A stretch of DNA of 64,000 nt from Elysia marginata (GCA_019649035.1 BMAT01009404.1:62999-126998); one strand, 5' to 3'; counted from the first letter of the stretch, positions 14,301 to 27,800 are shown. Notes: generated by a model from the letters alone, not told the origin. Translations and numbers: made by a program.

Positions 14301-14647
14301 AAAGCAGCAAGCAGCAGAAACTTCAATCATCCAGCTACATCAGGTTTGACCCCATCTTTGAGAGTGGAGAGGATCTCAGGGGTTCCAAGGAATCGTTAAG
14401 ACCTCCATCTATTATCTCGGTCAGGACAGCTATGGCTGGCTCAAAAGAAACACTTGTCTCAGATGCTGGTTCATCTAGAGGTCGAGGGGAAGGTCAACGT
14501 GTGTCAAGGTCGCCAGCAAGGAAGAGATCAGGTTCACAAGGTCGGAGAAGTTCAGGAGTGGAGGACGGGTCCAGGAATGGAGGGCTCTCAATTTTTGGCA
14601 GCATTAAAACAACAATTAAATCTATTGGCAGTGGCAAGGGGGAGTAA
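4702..14647 (+). CDS. NHS-like: NHS/GUKH-family protein (WAVE homology domain), 3' seven exons
   Basis: Exons inferred from AG/GT borders with continuous phase: 4702-4976, 5505-5882, 6546-7356, 7986-8225, 8809-8980, 9968-11399, 12107-14647, giving 1,948 visible residues; the N terminus is upstream of the window. Visible residues about 1-75 match the second half of the WAVE homology domain (YSLC-TTPVHALRGTDLYRKDG then FKLW, compare the [20 protein letters not shown] segment of WAVE). Family hallmarks follow: RRRTVSGVPSNIMQ near residue 204, DQEGFYTSFHTDSGL near 731, a run of seven prolines near 868, and SYR motifs near 1588, 1704 and 1727. The rest is Ser-rich and basic, probably disordered. 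Known family members (NHS, NHSL1, Drosophila GUK-holder) bind the WAVE complex or scaffolds and shape lamellipodia and junctions. The family assignment is firm; the orthologue symbol is not. The start of exon 2 at 5505 was chosen for phase. Confidence 0.85.
5964..6083 (+). repeat. (GAT)n microsatellite
   Basis: An almost pure trinucleotide array of GAT/ATG lies in the second visible intron of the NHS-like gene, about 80 bases after the donor site at 5882. It has a few interruptions (GAGGAT, AATGAT) at its 5' part and a pure core from about 6020. Confidence 0.9.
8290..8347 (+). repeat. (GA)n microsatellite
   Basis: A pure dinucleotide GA run of about 58 bases lies inside the intron between NHS-like exons 7986-8225 and 8809-8980, flanked by further GA-rich sequence on both sides. 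Confidence 0.9.
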
Positions 14648-17450
14648 AAATATAGTCTGCCTTCCACATAAACTTATGCAGCAGCCCATATTTTTAAGGA
14701 CATGATAAAAAAGATAGACCAACAATTATGATATGAGAAGTATCTTGGGTAAAGCAAGCATTAAAGCAGAATATAATGTAAAATATTTTAAAAGTTTTTT
14801 GAGGTTGTCACACCAGCTTATCTTATTCTAATAGCTATGAAGACTATGATTCCCGTATTTTTCTTAAAATTGTTTTTAAATATTGGTCTATAAGGTGTGG
14901 GCTCTCACTTCAGTGATGAAGTATGTGAAACGCTCATGGAGGGCCCTAGGCACCTAACATAAAAGTAAAAGGAAACGTATAAGTTTTGTTTTGCTGTATT
15001 TAATTGTACAGATGACATGTACATGGTGTTTTAAACGCTTAGTCTATTTTAATTTCTTTGTTTTGAAACTTTTTTAAGGAAAAGTTCTCCAGAATTTCCA
15101 TTGATATACTGCGTTTAGACTGACTCTTTTTATGGGTATGAAACTCTGATGTCATAACTAGCATTGTTTTACTAGTATTAGCTGTTTTATCTAATTTAAG
15201 TGTGCCATATCTTAACAAGTCCAGTACATCTGGATGCCCTTAATTAGCAAAACAGGCAGCAAATTCATGTCCATGTGTTGAAACGAATTTGGCACAAAGA
15301 TCATCCTACCATGTGTGCAAGGTTATTGAGTACTTGGGCTAGATATTTTTACATTATATTTTACCATACACAGTGAGGCAGTTTTTAGTGCCATGAATGA
15401 TAAAAGCCCTTCTTTCTAATTCGTATAAGATTATAAAGGGAGTGTTCACCGAGTTTTCTCATTTTGTTATCAAAGAAGAAGCCAACATCATCAGCTCTTG
15501 TGCGTCTGTTTCGTTTTCGTTGTATACTATTAGCTGAAGTCTTATTTAAAGACCTGGGTCAGTGTTGGCATTTTAGTTATGTCAGCAAGCTAAAAGCATA
15601 TAGATCTTTGATCACAAGAGCTGGTAAATCTGTCTGTGCTTTCTTGCCTCTACTCACATGATGTTAAGACGATTGTTTTATTTTAAGAACACACTAATTC
15701 TATAACTACAAGTATTAAAAAATGCAGATATTCAAGCATGAAGACTAAGGGCTGCTTGTGATGTTAAAACTCTCTTTCAAGGCTTTCTCTAGATATTGTC
15801 TTTACTTAAGTGCAAGAGGCCAAACTGCATTTGTCTTGCTACCATTCTGAATAAGTCGGGTGTCAGAATCTTTAATTTGAGAAAACAGCTTATAAACTAG
15901 TCAACCTCTGTTTTTCTGCCTATCTCACGCTCAGGGCCTAAAAAAATGAGGCAGAAGTTGGAAATTCTTTTTAATATCCTTCTGCAAATTATAGACAATT
16001 TAATAAATTTTCTTACAATTGGTAACTTAGAAAAATATCTTGTTCAAAACTGCAACACCCTTGATAAATGAAAATCGTGACATTTAATTCATTTGCCTTG
16101 GAAGGAAAACAGTATTTACAGTCAATAGAAATTCTCATACCTTCTCACCAAATTTTGATAATTATATGCACTTTTCAACTTTTTAAAGCTCATGAAAGTG
16201 CACTGCACAAAATATCAATGAATGTGAAGATTATAACATCTGACTTGGTTTTTGAAATGGTTGTGAGACATTACTGTTTGCATATAATATATAAGAATAT
16301 TCGTTTACAATAGTTGTTTCTAAACATGTAATTTGTTTCCATTTTTCCTATACTGACAACAAAGTAAATCCTTTAAAACAATTCAATTTTATTACAGGGA
16401 GGTCAATTTTTTTTACCATTCATGATAGATCTACAGGAAAAATATAGATTATAGCAGCTATAATTTTTATGAACCATTTTGCATTTAAACGGGCCAAAAT
16501 TAGACCTAGGGCCTCTGATTTATTGCAGCCTAAAGTATTTGAAATCCTTGTTACTATTCAAAAAGCCCATGCCCGGCCATGATATTTTTAGTGGAACAAC
16601 CCCTTACGTTTTTAGACATTATAGAGAAATCTTTATATTTCATTCTTAATACCGATCCTAACGTTATCCAAGGATACTGTTGGATCTCTCTCTAGTTCTC
16701 TACAACTCAAATGCCTGGGAGGAGGTGGCTTGTTGGCAGGAATCTGAACCCTATAAACAAAATGGTGGCCATAGAATGTAAGTCTAAAAGAGTGTAATTT
16801 ACAACACAAATTTTTATAGCTCTGGCCTGAGAAAAAAAAGCTGTAGAGACAAAATAATTTGCTGTAAATAAATATTTGCTTAAAAAATTTTTTATGTTTG
16901 AAATTGATGCATAAAATAGGACAAAATGGCTTACTGACTGTAACAGAAAAAAAAATTTTTTTTCCAAAAAGTTTTTACCTCAAATCAAAATAATACTTCT
17001 ATTTTCTTATCTTGTTTTAAAGATATTTAATTCTATTTCAAAATGGTAAATATCTATTTACTTAGATTGCAAAAAACGCAAAACAGACCTATGCTTGTCT
17101 TTTTAGGTCTGCCCTAACCATGAGTTAGGAAATTATTAGATTGTACATTGTTTTATGTATTCAGCAACGCGTGCCAATCAAATTTATTGGTTTGTTTCTT
17201 TTTTTACTCTTGTCTCCCAATTTTAGATTAGAATAATGGTCAATAAAGATCTCGTTAAAAATCATTGTTTTTTTAATCTAAAATTATACATGTATGGAAT
17301 AGTTTAAAAAGGTGACTCTATAAGACTGAGAAACTTTTTGTTGTCATGTATTCATCATGTTGCCTGATTCTGAGTGTTGGATTAAAACTGTTGTCATGAA
17401 ATTATTTTCATGTGTCATGTAAAAATAAAAATAAATTAAATTGATTTTCA
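14648..17450 (+). other. 3' UTR of the NHS-like gene (inferred)
   Basis: This AT-rich stretch directly after the stop codon has no coding signal. Candidate poly(A) signals on the + strand include AATAAA at 17242-17247 and overlapping AATAAA hexamers at 17424-17435; an earlier ATTAAA lies near 14759. The true 3' end cannot be fixed without transcripts. It contains one copy of a dispersed repeat at 15.92-16.06 kb. Confidence 0.45.
15921..16062 (+). repeat. dispersed repeat family A, copy 1
   Basis: It shares a diverged but ordered set of blocks with 21440-21636: an ATCTCAC/GTCTCGC start, GGAAATTCTTTT, and a terminal block resembling AACTTAGAAAAATATCTTGT followed by TCAAAACTGCAACA. Class unknown; no terminal repeats recognised. 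Confidence 0.55.
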
Positions 17451-20400
17451 AAGCAAAGTTTTCATTCTTTTTGCTGTTTTCAATTTGCGAAACAATGGTT
17501 GAATTGATTTACTGCCAATGCCTGTGCTATTTATAGGTACATAGAACATTCTTCAGCACAAAAAACACAAAATATGACAGAAAATTAATACGAAACAAAT
17601 GCATGACGTCACGAACGTGTACTTTTAAAATATAAATTTCATGTTTTAATATTCATAATTTGAATTTCACAATTAAATAATTTTAAATCATTAAACAACA
17701 TCACAAGACAAATTGACCTTTAGAGAAAGTAATAAAAGGATAAACACATGTTAGAAAACATACAAAAGGTTCTATCAAAGTGTTCTTTTTTTAAATATGT
17801 CAGAAACAGGCATACATATTAACTTATCAATCAATGCATGTACATGTATACAACAACCAGGTAGGCACTTACTTCTATGTTTATTTCCCAAATCATGAAG
17901 AGATTCGATTTTTACATATCCAAACATTGCATTGCACAAATGTGATATGGTCAGTTTTCAAATGCACAAATCCAAAGCTCCACATCTAATCTAATACTTT
18001 GATAATTTCTTTTTCACGTATGATAATTAAATCAAATATTAATGGTAAAATTCAATATTTTCTGAATGAAAGAAAAAAAAAGCAATGTTTAGATATATAG
18101 ATTTTCCCTGATTATCTCTTATATATGCAATTCAAGTGTATCCCTATCAAACTTCAGCTAAGTAAATAAAAAAACAAACCAAAACCATCTTTTCTTCTCT
18201 GCCCCAAAGAACACTATTGACTTAGTTAATCATGTCCAACACAGTTTGAACAAGAGAACTTTTAGTTTTAACAAGGCCCTATTTATGGTTCTGAACTTCA
18301 GTTGGGAAAGACTCTTTATTTTAATACCTGTTGACATTTACAATTCAAATCTCGACAGGAGTGATGAGAAAAACTAAGAATGCAGAGAGATTTCAGAATC
18401 CCTGCATTTCTATATTTGAACCCTACGGCTTATTTTGGAAACTGTGAGAACTCAAAATCAGCTATTCTAGTTATAACCAGGACAATGTTATCTAAAACCC
18501 AACACAAAAAAGCTGGTAATGACGAGAACAAAGGTGTCTAAAACACAAATAAAAGAATTGAAACCATACCCAAACCTCCTCTGTATTCAAACACCTTCAG
18601 TGCGCACAGACGCTGGGAAATTTTAAGACTTCATTTTCCATCACCAACAATCTCTTAGCCTGCTTAATATGTAACCGGAAATTCTGTTAGCTGACTGATG
18701 CCTACTGGCCCATGACCAATGGTAAATTTTAGTTTGACAATATTTACTCCCGTCTTGATCAAATCCTATTTGAACTTTAAGTTTGGGAAAAACAACGACA
18801 CCTGATATATTTAGTATAATAAGAATTCTGTGAAAAACATAATTTCTCATCACTAAGTTTTAATGTGTATTGAGGTATCACCACATTTTTTTGTTTTTCT
18901 TTATGACATGCATTGAGGCAACATACAAATCTTATGAAATTTAAAGAAATCTCCACCCTTATAACAAAATGTGCATTGTAAAAAGTAACATGAACATCAT
19001 ATTCCAACAAACCAGTTTGATCAAAACAGATGAATAAACACTCTTCCAGCACTTAATATAACAAAATCTTGTTAAACTGATAAGGCAACAGCAAAATTAT
19101 TAGCGTTTGAAATAACTCTTTCTCTTTAAACCAGGACATTTTTAACAAGAACCACAACAAAGAAAAAAATAAACCAACCAGCTTTCTATTGCCATAAATA
19201 TTTCTTGTACCTGTATGAGTATGTTCAGTTTGACAAGTTTTCTTTGTACATGTACCTATAAAATTTTACTGATACTCATTTCCTTAACATAATAAGTTTT
19301 CACAAACAACACAATAATTATGATTTATCATATATATTTGTTTCCTGCCCACATAAACATAAATTTTATGGAAAAAAACCCACCATAATTGTCTCACTAT
19401 ATGTGACCCCAGAAGAAAAAACCCAGTTAAAGTAAAAAAATGTTCAATTTAAATATTATATCTGACCAGAAAGCATGGGAGTAGAACTTGAGCCACATTA
19501 TGCAAAAGACAGAATACAACAATCTTTAGGTTAAATTTTATTAAAATCAATTTTTAAAGGGACAAGAATTGATTGATTTTTATGAGCTTGAAAATGAGAA
19601 ATTGCCTCTAGCTCAGAGCGGGACTGGAAACTTTAGGTTTTCGGTACTAGGGTCACACACTTGAAGTTACAATTTAATAACTGCTCAAATTTCAGACACC
19701 ATTTTTTTAAGTGGTCCAAGGCAGTCAATTTAAATCTGTCAAGAAACTGATAAAAACATTAAGTCCAAAAACAGAGCATTGTCAAATTACAAACCAAATT
19801 CAGTCAAGGTGTCTACAATTGGCCTGCTAACAACTGGGCCCAGATAAACACACGTTGAAGATAAAAATCAACATCTATGACACACAAAAAGTAATCGGTA
19901 AGATCATTGATATAATCCAGTCATTTGAATCAATTTTAAATTATGGTTAACTTGAAAATAAAAAATTCTTCATAGACATAAACGCTGAACAGAGGTCTGT
20001 TAATTTTCATAAACATTTTCTTAATCCTCGAAAAAATAACCACAAAACAAACACTGTTCATACATATTGCAGAAAAAGAAATGGCACTAATATTGAAAAT
20101 GCAAACCAGGATGGAAACAGCAAATGATATAAAACACGGAGATGATTAGAAAAAAAAAGTGTTGGTCATTCAAAAAGAGTTATTGAGGGAAGCATTTGAA
20201 ATAATACAAGTTCAGTCACACACAAAAACTACTCTTTTGTACTAAGGCCAAAAGGCACGAGAATATTATTCCTTTAGGTTTAAACGAAACAAACTTTTTT
20301 CAAGTAAATGCAAACAATGTTGCAGCCAAATCCAATAGTTAAAAAAAACCCCTGGTATGATTTTATATGATGGCAGTGTCTGTTACATTTATATTCTTTT

Positions 20401-20790
20401 TTAACCATTTGTAAATCATATCACACTATTATAATAATGGCAAGAAATTAAGTGATAAAACTGAACTAACACAAGCAGCAGTTGTCTTAAGCAAAGAGCA
20501 AAATTAGTTTATGTTATACTTTAAACCTGCAGTTATGGGACATAAGAATAATTTTTTTTAAGTGTGGCAAGTCTGACTATTTTCAGCTGCCAATAACTTA
20601 AGAGCAAACTGGGCACTGGCAATGTTTGTGAAATGTCTCCTTTCATCAACAATTTTACAAATTAGATAACATGTAAAAAAAATAAAACAAGTTTTCACAC
20701 TTCAAAAAACATACTAAACATACTCAGCAATTTCATTTCTTATCACTGCGATGATTGATATGGCAAGAGAAATTTACCATATCATAAAAA

Positions 20791-21090
20791 AATCCAGACT
20801 TGTAGTGTGCTTTTCTCTACTGATGGTAGAGCCATGATAAAGGTCAGAATAAATCTCATCCAATAATCCACTTTCGCCATCATATCTTTAAAAAATCCAG
20901 ACATCCAGACATGTAGTGCACTTTTTTCTACTAAATGCTAGAGCAATAATAATGGTCAAGATAAATCTCATCCAATTTTGTTTTATCATGAAAAAATCCA
21001 GACACGTAGAGCACTGTTTTCTGCTGATGTTAGAGCCATCATATAAAGTTCAGGATAAATCTCTTTCAATAATCCACTTTCAGGTAAAAG
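20791..21090. repeat. three-unit tandem repeat, period about 102 bp
   Basis: Units start with AATCCAGAC at 20791, 20893 and 20995, a spacing of 102 bases each time. Shared internal blocks are GTAGTG-GC then TTTTCT-CT, TAGAGC-AT, and GATAAATCTC--CAATAATCCA. The units differ by many substitutions, so the array is old. Copy 2 has a small internal duplication of CATCCAGA. Confidence 0.85.
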
Positions 21091-21439
21091 ATAAAGACAG
21101 AGAGCTATAATTATAAATGGCCCACATTGTGTCACACTTCTCACACATAAGCTGTTTGCAACACTACATCTCTCTAATCTGCTGCCTGAATACCAATAAC
21201 TAACTTTTAGTTTTAAAAAAATCCCTTCCAAAAATTACTTCTAGCTACCACACAAAGTTTACTTTTCAAAAGGAAAAAAATATGCTCACATTCCTATGGC
21301 ATACATACTGATAAATAAATTACTCTCATCATACAAAGCTACACAATTGTTCTTTAACCAAATGCCCCCTTACACAAACTCTCATTCATGTACCATACTC
21401 ATGTTAGTTACAGCTGAGGCTTTTCATCCTCGAAAAAAA

Positions 21440-21636
21440 ATGTCTCGCCTCCAGGGCAAATGAGACAAGTCGGAAATTCTTTTATTGAGAGAACGCCATT
21501 TGAAGGTCTATACTTTCTATTTTTCTCTACATTTTAAGTTAACGTAAGTAGACATTTCCAAAAGATATTGATAAATTAACATTTTCTATGATTGGAAGCT
21601 TAGAAATATGTCTTGTTCAAAACCGCAACAACATCT
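21440..21636 (+). repeat. dispersed repeat family A, copy 2
   Basis: It matches 15921-16062 in block order and orientation, with extra sequence between the GGAAATTCTTTT block and the terminal block TTAGAAATATGTCTTGTTCA. Class unknown. Confidence 0.55.
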
Positions 21637-22288
21637 GTTAAGGTAAAAGCTGTGGCGGTAAACAATCATTACAAAAAGAGAAAAGTTTAGCAAAATTATG
21701 TCCACAAATAAATTATTAAAATGAATAACCTGTCCATAGTGAATACAAAATCAAAATTTACCACTCAAATAAACACAAACATAAAAAAAGTCATTATAAC
21801 CATTTTTTGTCATCTATAACAATATATTGTTTAAAGAAAAACTATGCAGACAATTTGTATACCTACAGAGTCAATCGATTTCTAAGAACCGTTTGAACAA
21901 GATATATACAAGTATCAAAAATATACCACATGAATCATTTCACTGGCTAGAGTCCATCAGAGTCAGTATAATTCTTACAACACCGCCCATTATTTCATGT
22001 ACATGGGTTATAAAAAAAGCTCACTTGATTGTTACACTTTTGCTACCACTCTTTGTTTTTCAGTTTAATTTTTCTTTTCATTTTAAAGGTGTCCTCAATA
22101 TCCAGCAATTTTAATAAAGCAGACAGGATTGAAGTAATTATAATGGTAACATAAGCTCTGCTCTTTTGTACACAGCCATTTCAGAATATACCCCTGTACT
22201 AATGTTAATTCTCCTTTTGAGACAACTATTGGAGCAAGTATCCCGTATGACACAAACAAATCAAAATTGAGAATTACATCCATATTTG

Positions 22289-22575
22289 TCTTGCAACCAG
22301 TCCAAATGAGTCTTAAGTCAAAAATGGAAGTTAGTAAGATATTGGTCCCACAGAAAAGCTTGTTTTCTCTAATTTAAAATAGCAAAAACAGGAACCCTCT
22401 ATCATGCTCAGGGTTAGGGCTTGTGAAATTTCAGAAAGAGGAGAACACAGCATATAAAGTTTAGACGACTATAAAGGTATTGAGACCTTAGCAATCATAC
22501 CAACTAAAATTAAACAGTTAAAAAAATAAAATTTAAACGTCAATTAAGTGTGAAAACTGTTGAGAAATTGTTTTA
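22289..22575 (+). repeat. dispersed repeat family B, copy 1
   Basis: It is one of three same-strand copies in the window (others at 47293 and 63766). The copies share TCTTGCA, AAATGAGTCTTAAGTCAAAA, the segment TTGTGAAATTTCAGAAAG, then AAAGTTTAGACGACTA and GTGTGAAAACTGTT. It is about 290 bp with no coding capacity; a SINE or MITE of unknown class. Confidence 0.75.
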
Positions 22576-24666
22576 GAGTCAATCTAACATAAACAAAATT
22601 TTGACTTCTGAACACCCACTAAACTTTAAAAACTAAGCCTTTCCGCTTACGAATTATTTGGACAAAATGCAAGACATTTCATTCTTCATGGCTAAAAGAC
22701 AATAGTAGATACATGAATATGAAGTTTAGAGCTTGAAATATTATGAATAAGTAAATAACTTTTTCTTATAAAGCTGCTTCAATCTAAACAACCTGTAAAT
22801 TGTAACTCATGGATGTAAATGACCCAGGCAAGTAAAAAAAAAAACGGGAGAACTACACAAAACACATCGTCTCAAAAAGTAACGGCACTTAAACTGTTAC
22901 GAAAATAACATGTTTTTTTATACAATCAATAACAAATGCAGAATTACAGCATTGCATGAGCAACTGGCTATATGAGCGGAAGTAGTACCCCTGTTATGTT
23001 TAGTACCCTGAAAGATTACTTGCAAGTACGTATTGAACTACTACTGGATGTTTTTCAAAATTAAATTGAGAAGAAAATTTGAGATGAAATCCGAAATTCA
23101 TGAGGAAAAAAAAAAGCTGAATTCAGCATAAATTCAACCTGAAAGATTTACAACCCAGCTCTCAAAAGGATGTAGACTCAAAACTCCCTTACGGTTGGTA
23201 CAATAACTAGCACTTTGATTTTTTAATAAAAAGAACATCTGTGTAATAATATTTGCAATGGCCTCAGTAGTTACTATACAAACCTTTAATTAATTACTTA
23301 CCTCTTTGAGAGGAGATTAGCATTCACACTACTGAAGCAAGTATCCAAATAATGAGACACGTGTATGTCGCAAAAAGAGTATTTATGTATATGAGACTCA
23401 AATGGAAACAGAAATTGTCATGGGGGCTGTATTGACAGCATTGATTGAAAATCTTAGAAGAGCAATGCTGTTTTGGGGAGCTTGAGGCACCTAGTTCTAT
23501 TTCTGGACTCTTTTAGAGTCCTTCATGATAACTATTTCGCCTGGTTTTGCACAACAATAAATGTCATATGACCGCTGGTATTAAGACGGGATACTGTAGC
23601 TTAAAGGAACCAAAAGGGAGACCAGCCTGAATTTAGCTGTTGGCCAGTGTTGTCTACCCTAAAAATAACTTGGATAAAGTGCTAACATATATGGGTAAAC
23701 ATTCATACCCCGGTTAGTGCTTTCATTTTACTTGTATTTAGTGGCATTGGCTGTGAGGCTCAAATTTCCATCTAAATCTAGAGGTTAATTAGGAAAATAT
23801 GCAAGCATTGGCTTTTGGTTTGAATGAGGACATAAATCATACCTATAATCTGAAAGATGAATATAGGGCACTAATGACCTTGGGGGGAAAATTCATACAT
23901 TTTTTGGTAAAAAAAAAAAACCCAAAAAACTCAGGGGTCCAAGAAGTTCAACACCTTTTTCTCCTAGAAATATTAATTTATGATCACACACCGAAAAAAA
24001 ATCAAAACAAAAGGAAAACAGTTTATTTAGAATGTGATACGAGCAATGCAAGAAAAACCAAATTTTCTTTTTTCAAGTCTCAATGAAAACAAAGCAACAT
24101 AGGGAACACTAAAGTTGAACACTTGGCGTTTCCAAACACCAACTGAATATTTACATCCGTTCTGAAAGAAGGTCATTAACATTTAAATGGAAATATGATC
24201 ATGTAAGATAGATAAAAAAACAAAACTTGTCCTTGTACAAAGCAATCACAGTATCAAATTGAGGAATGAAACTTCTATCAAAATTTTCCGTAAAAATATT
24301 CAGAAACAAAAACCAACCAAGCTGAGGCTATCTTGAACCTTAAGACCTGATTTGAGACTTGCTTTTCTCATTTTAGTTCCACGATTCTAAACAAAAAAAA
24401 AAAAGGATACATCGATAGACCATATCACAAAAGCAGCCTCCTATTGGCTAGATCCTAGTATTAATAATAAAAAAAAAACAAGAAAAAAACTATTAACTAC
24501 CCAGTGCACAAATGTAAATTGATCCTTAATAATCACATGACAAAAACCACACAGGCAAAAGTAGATGCAGCAAAAATATCCTTCACTTCATAGCACCACC
24601 AGAACTCATTTATAGGCAGTTTTGAGATTATGCCGTTTTCAAATAGTTGACATTGATATTGATACC

Positions 24667-24672
24667 TTTATT
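24667..24672 (-). terminator. candidate poly(A) signal for MBTPS2
   Basis: TTTATT on the + strand reads AATAAA on the gene's strand, about 220 bases past the stop codon at 24895-24897. It is the nearest canonical hexamer I noticed downstream; others lie further on. Confidence 0.4.
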
Positions 24673-24894
24673 TCGCGATGTCACATGATTGCTTTTGCTA
24701 TTAAATAAAGAGATTAAAGCAAACATATCAACCAAAAACACTTAGTTACAACTTCTACACTCTCATAAACCCTTTGTATAGCTCAAAACAGGTAATATGA
24801 GTAAGGCATTTTTTAATGAGCCTGGCAATCGACTTTCTTCCTCCACAAGCAACAAAAGGCACTTCACCATTCCCTTGGACTGTGGTAGTCTAAA

Positions 24895-27800
24895 TCACAA
24901 GAACAAAGTCCACATTGCAAGCCCCACATTCAGCAGCAGTAACAAAGTCCCCAGCAAGATGATCAGCCCATAGATGAGAGACCTGACCTCCGGATCCGGC
25001 ACTGAGGATCGAAGCACCAGCTCCACTAGAGCGTGACAGATAAACTGCCCATCCAGAGCATAGCAGGGAACCACGTTGAGGATGACAAGAGCACCAGACA
25101 ATGATACAATGTATCTGATGAAAAAAACTTGTTAAGGAAAANNNNNNNNNNNNNNNNNNNNNNNNNNNNNNNNNNNNNNNNNNNNNNNNNNNNNNNNNNN
25201 NNNNNNNNNNNNNNNNNNNGCCAGGTATAAAAAAAATCCACATTTGTCATTGCGCAACAATCAAAAAAAAAAAAGAAACAAATCAAGCTTGAATGGCCAT
25301 TTAATATTGATAATCTGTGGGGGACTTTTCAGCGTTGATCAATCCTGTATAAAGTACAAAGCTTTAAAGAAGTTCATCACCATATAATCTACATGAAGTA
25401 AAAGTAATTTAATAGAATGAAGAAAAGCAAGTGAAAAGAAGGGGTGCTAAAAAAAAAAAATAAAAATAACCCAAGATAGAAGATAGGGCAGAGGAAAAGT
25501 GCAAAGGGAGGTAGATAAATAATAAGAGAGGATGATTTTGGAGGAACAGAAAAATAACCCAATCATATGACAGGTTTTAGTCTATCAAAAATTAAAAAAC
25601 CAACTAAAGCTACATATGCTTGTGATCCTCTTTTGACTTTAGATTAGCTTTGATTTTTTAAAAAGCTACTAACAAGGGCTACCTAAAAAATAATAGGCAA
25701 AATGCCATAACTGCTTACGTATCAAATATAAATTTGTTGAAAAACAAAGTATGTCAAATGATTTTTGAAAAGAAAAAAAAGGAAATGAGCCAAACATTGC
25801 ATTTCACATAAATTAAATATAATATACATTAGATTGTGTCACAGTTATTTTGATTTTGTTTCAATAATAGATAAAGAACAATAGTTTCACACAAACGGAA
25901 AATCCAAACAAACAAATAACCCCCCCCCCAAGATATTTTACATCACTGTAAAACTTTTTTTGGCTACTTAGCTACCTCTACAATGCACAGGTTTACCATC
26001 ATGAAAAAGGATACTTGCAAAATGTTTCAATGACAAATGGAAGGTTGACTGGAATGAATGAAAGCTTTGGCACATAGTTGCTGAGGGAAACTGTGAACAG
26101 GAAAATAATGGCACAATAATATAATATTCTTTGAGCGGCTTGCCCATTGATGCAATTAATTTGTAATCAAGGATGGTGTCTTATATGGATATTTGAAATA
26201 AAACGTTGTGATCTTCCCTACTTATTCATATACAGTGGAATCCTGATAAAGTCAATATCTCCAGACCGAAAAAAAAGTGTTGACTTTAAGCAAGAGTTTA
26301 CTTTAACCATTACAAAAATATAAAGAAATACAAAATGGGAATGTGAAACAGAGTTTCCCTCAAAGGTGTTGACTTGGAGTGGATTACACTGTATTCAAGT
26401 AGCCTATAGCTTATTCATTACAGCTTAAGCATGGCTGTGTACTAAGAAAGTAAAAGCAATTCCATTACCCATACTAATTGAATCTAAAAATTTAAATGAT
26501 ATTGTTGTCCATAAAAGAACGATGTATGTTGTGTCAAAATTAGTGAATTGGGAATGAGATTAGAGCGCAAATTATCTTTCATGTTGGCAAACTCCCTCCT
26601 TGTAGTCAATTGCTTGCAGTGAAGAAGGATAATTTCGTGCTCTATTCTCATTCCCAATAGGGTGATGTGAAAAATACTACCAACTTCATAATCACCTGTT
26701 AAAGTAGAATATGCCTCTTCAATAGTACTGATTTTTTTATTTCGATATTCACATCAATTTGTAATGACTCGCTTCATGGTTTAGATTTGACAATGACAAA
26801 AGAAAAAGAAAATAAAATTTGACTAGTGATACATTTATGATCAATTTAAAAAATGAGATTGTATGGGAATCTTAGGGAAACTTTAGTCAAACAAATAATC
26901 CCACTAAAACAAGGTAGAAAAAAAAAGCAAAGATAACTAGGATTGAAAAATCAATTTAAGGACTTCACATAACAAAATTTTTTTTAAACAAAGCCTTGCA
27001 AATGAAATAGACACAAGTGAGAATAAAACTGCAGGAAAAAAAACCTGTTAATTGTTGGAAAAATTTAAATTGCACAAAGAAAAACTCACCAGAGTAGTGG
27101 AGATCTAAGGGGTGGCCTAAGAACAATAGCGGAGGCTTCTGGCCATGGAAGATACGCAGCAGCCTTGTCTGGTTGTCTACAGCAGGATAAACACACGCAG
27201 CCTCCACCTTAGGTACATAGCAGTCACTCTGCAGACGGCACACAGGGCGGTCTGTGGCCGGTCGAGCTGGCAGGCACGCATATTTCTGATGTTTCACAAG
27301 AAAAAAGAATTTAAAAAATTGTAAAAGACCGCGCATTCACTCTCAACAGGCCGGTCATTTAAAAAGTAGATTGAAATCCAAGAATTTTCTTTTTTCATTC
27401 ATTTATTTTGAATTACAATGAGCTTAAGTTATTATCTTAAGGTGCAAATACTTTTTTAAACAACCCCCCCCCCAAAAAAAAAAAAACAAAAAAAAACTCG
27501 AAATAAGTCGAAGGATTGAAAAATATATTTCCAATTTCACACTAGCAGGCCTGCTGAGGTTTCAGGTTTAAAAAATTGTTTTCACAGGAAATCTGCGACA
27601 CTAAGTTGCTTTCAGTAGGATAATATAATAAAAAATATATTATATATTAGGTGTGTGTCTCTTTGTGGGTTCTGACAAACATGAAAAAGTTGCAGAAAAT
27701 AATTCTTAATTCTCTCCACAAAACATGTTTAGACAGCATAAGAGAATGTGGAGGAAGCTAGATACTTATACCTATACAGTTTGTTTAACATCTAAATGTA

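Larger units (their letters stand above)
17451..24660. other. convergent intergenic region, no coding exon seen
   Basis: About 7 kb of AT-rich DNA between the NHS-like gene (+) and the MBTPS2 gene (-). No open frame here has domain or splice support. It contains a 102-bp tandem repeat (20.79-21.09 kb) and copies of two dispersed repeats (21.44 kb and 22.29 kb). Part of it may be unannotated long 3' UTR of either flanking gene. Confidence 0.55.

Noticed and set aside
23799-24086. 95-residue open frame on the + strand
   Set aside because: Lys/Asn-rich, rides on A-rich runs, has no domain resemblance or splice context.
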